Positions 42,886 through 43,394 of a stretch of DNA of 43,394 bases are shown here, piece by piece. This stretch comes from UMGS1933 sp051891435. Lineage in GTDB: Bacteria > Bacillota > Clostridia > TANB77 > CAG-508. The notes beneath the pieces were generated by a model that worked only from the letters and a program-made list of their open reading frames with translations, was not told where the DNA came from and searched no databases. Within the stretch, counting starts at the first letter, position 1. The number at the start of each line of letters is the position of its first letter. Where the stretch lies: the NCBI GenBank assembly GCA_051891435.1, contig JBJFFE010000045.1, positions 1-43,394 of the forward strand, given 5' to 3'. The position numbers and the translations under genes were made by a program.

Positions 42886-42908
42886 GGCACAGGTATACCT
42901 GTGCCTCT
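42886..42908 (+). terminator. Terminator after the Gly/Lys peptide gene
   Basis: Perfect 20-base palindrome GGCACAGGTATACCTGTGCC followed by TCTTT. It also lies just before the end of the convergent minus-strand gene. Confidence 0.8.
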
Positions 42909-42913
42909 TTATA

Positions 42914-43160
42914 TTATTTCTCAAGGATTTTATTTATTGCAAATCCACATATAAAAAAAGCAACAACACAAGTTAAGCTTAATCTAAATAAAAGTAATCC
43001 ACATAAATATGTAACATGTGAAATAGGATATGTACTATATAAAGTAAGAACATAAACTGAAAATAAAGCAACTATTAAAGAAATTCTAAAACCGCTTAAA
43101 CATAACGGTAGCAATTTTTTTATCTATATTTTTTACATCATTAAAAAAAGTTTTTATCAT
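42914..43160 (-). CDS. Small membrane protein, +1 frameshift at CGG
   Basis: ATG 43160 follows a strong AGGAGGT. The frame encodes MIKTFFNDVKNIDKKIATVM, then FK, CGG, TTT and TAG. Skipping the C gives GFRISLIVALFSVYV, and a second membrane helix to TAA at 42914: 81 residues. Two hydrophobic helices (about 25-45 and 53-75). Resembles a small two-helix clostridial membrane protein family; function unknown. The upstream piece alone would be a 24-residue peptide with no membrane segment. Confidence 0.75.
43091..43094 (-). other. CGG recoding site 5 (AAG C-GGT)
   Basis: Minus strand reads TTT AAG CGG TTT TAG. Skipping C gives AAG GGT TTT AGA ATT and a hydrophobic helix. Confidence 0.72.
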
Positions 43161-43235
43161 TTGTAATACCTCCTATATAAAATAGTAACATAATTATACA
43201 TATAAAATCAAAGGTAATTGTTGGTAAATTAGATA

Positions 43236-43394
43236 AATTGTAATTTGTATGACACTACTTCTCAGCCTACCTTTTGTATGATTTTTTTAAAAGGTCAAAC
43301 TCTCCAAGGCATACGCGGGTATTCCCCCGCCTCAAAGGGCTGTCGAGATTTGACTTTTAAAAAAATATACAAAACGGCTGAGGTTGTATATACA
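43236..43394. repeat. Large palindromic element at the window end (may continue)
   Basis: CTCAGCC..TTTTGTATGATTTTTTTAAAAGGTCAAA pairs with TTTGACTTTTAAAAAAATATACAAAACGGCTGAG. The middle holds GCGGG/CCCGC. The left edge has ATAAATTGTAATTTGT, as in other elements here. No open frame. Confidence 0.75.

Noticed and set aside
1640..43094. Sequencing or assembly error as the cause of the five frameshifts
   Set aside because: The extra C is never in a homopolymer, always precedes a GGA/GGT codon in the coding strand on either genomic strand, and always makes an in-frame CGG, while out-of-frame CGG sites are intact. Errors cannot follow reading frame. Raw reads should still be checked.
1640..43094. 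CGG reassigned to another amino acid without frameshift
   Set aside because: Reassignment would keep the frame. Here the frame must change by +1 at every CGG to recover the family sequence.
1..43394. CRISPR arrays, tRNA or rRNA genes
   Set aside because: No regularly spaced direct repeats, cloverleaf with TTCGANTC arm, or rRNA core sequences were seen.

Overview
The window is AT-rich DNA with strong AGGAGG-type ribosome binding sites, consensus sigma-A promoters, TTG/GTG/ATG starts, TAA/TAG stops and AGA as the main arginine codon. With the uninterrupted S10-spc-alpha ribosomal gene order, this points to a low-GC member of Bacillota, most like an uncultured gut Clostridia lineage. I would not name a genus. 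No rRNA, tRNA, CRISPR array or transposase gene is visible.

Layout. 1-5860: greA, a two-OB-fold SSB-like protein, a multi-pass membrane protein, lspA, two pseudouridine synthases and a two-S1-domain protein. 5870-9350: a replication-relaxation-like protein convergent with a VirD4/TraG-type coupling ATPase, sharing one terminator (plasmid/ICE-type genes amid housekeeping genes). 9440-11490: a SpoVB/MATE-type flippase and HU. 11587-29272: a consensus promoter and structured leader followed by rpsJ, rplC-D-W-B, rpsS, rplV, rpsC, rplP, rpmC, rpsQ, rplN-X-E, rpsZ, rpsH, rplF-R, rpsE, rplO, secY, adk, map, infA, rpmJ, rpsM-K-D, rpoA, rplQ and then rpmB. The L30 gene rpmD is absent. 29423-34500: a small membrane peptide gene, nth, a candidate type I toxin-antitoxin locus, comF, a KAP-like P-loop NTPase and a left-handed beta-helix protein. 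34607-43160: clpC, engB, serS, alaS (short form), gatB, a 33-residue Gly/Lys peptide with its own promoter and terminator, and a small membrane protein.

The main discovery candidate is a recoding phenomenon. Four genes (the membrane protein at 1484, map, engB and the small membrane protein at 43160) are broken by five frameshifts, two of them in map. At every break the interrupted frame reads CGG, and the rest of the gene is recovered by skipping the C, so that GGA or GGT (Gly) is read instead. In my by-eye scan of all other genes, on both strands, I found no other in-frame CGG codon, although CGG occurs dozens of times out of frame without disturbing anything. CGG therefore appears to have no sense meaning here and to act as a +1 frameshift (C-GGN read as Gly). 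An assembly error would not respect reading frame.

A second theme is intergenic structure. The ribosomal operon carries at least five related near-palindromic repeats of about 120-135 bp placed after stop codons, several purine-rich tandem repeats of the TTAGAAGT/GTGAGAG type, and short GTAGGGG...CCCCTAC hairpin elements. Larger imperfect palindromes occur in other gaps.
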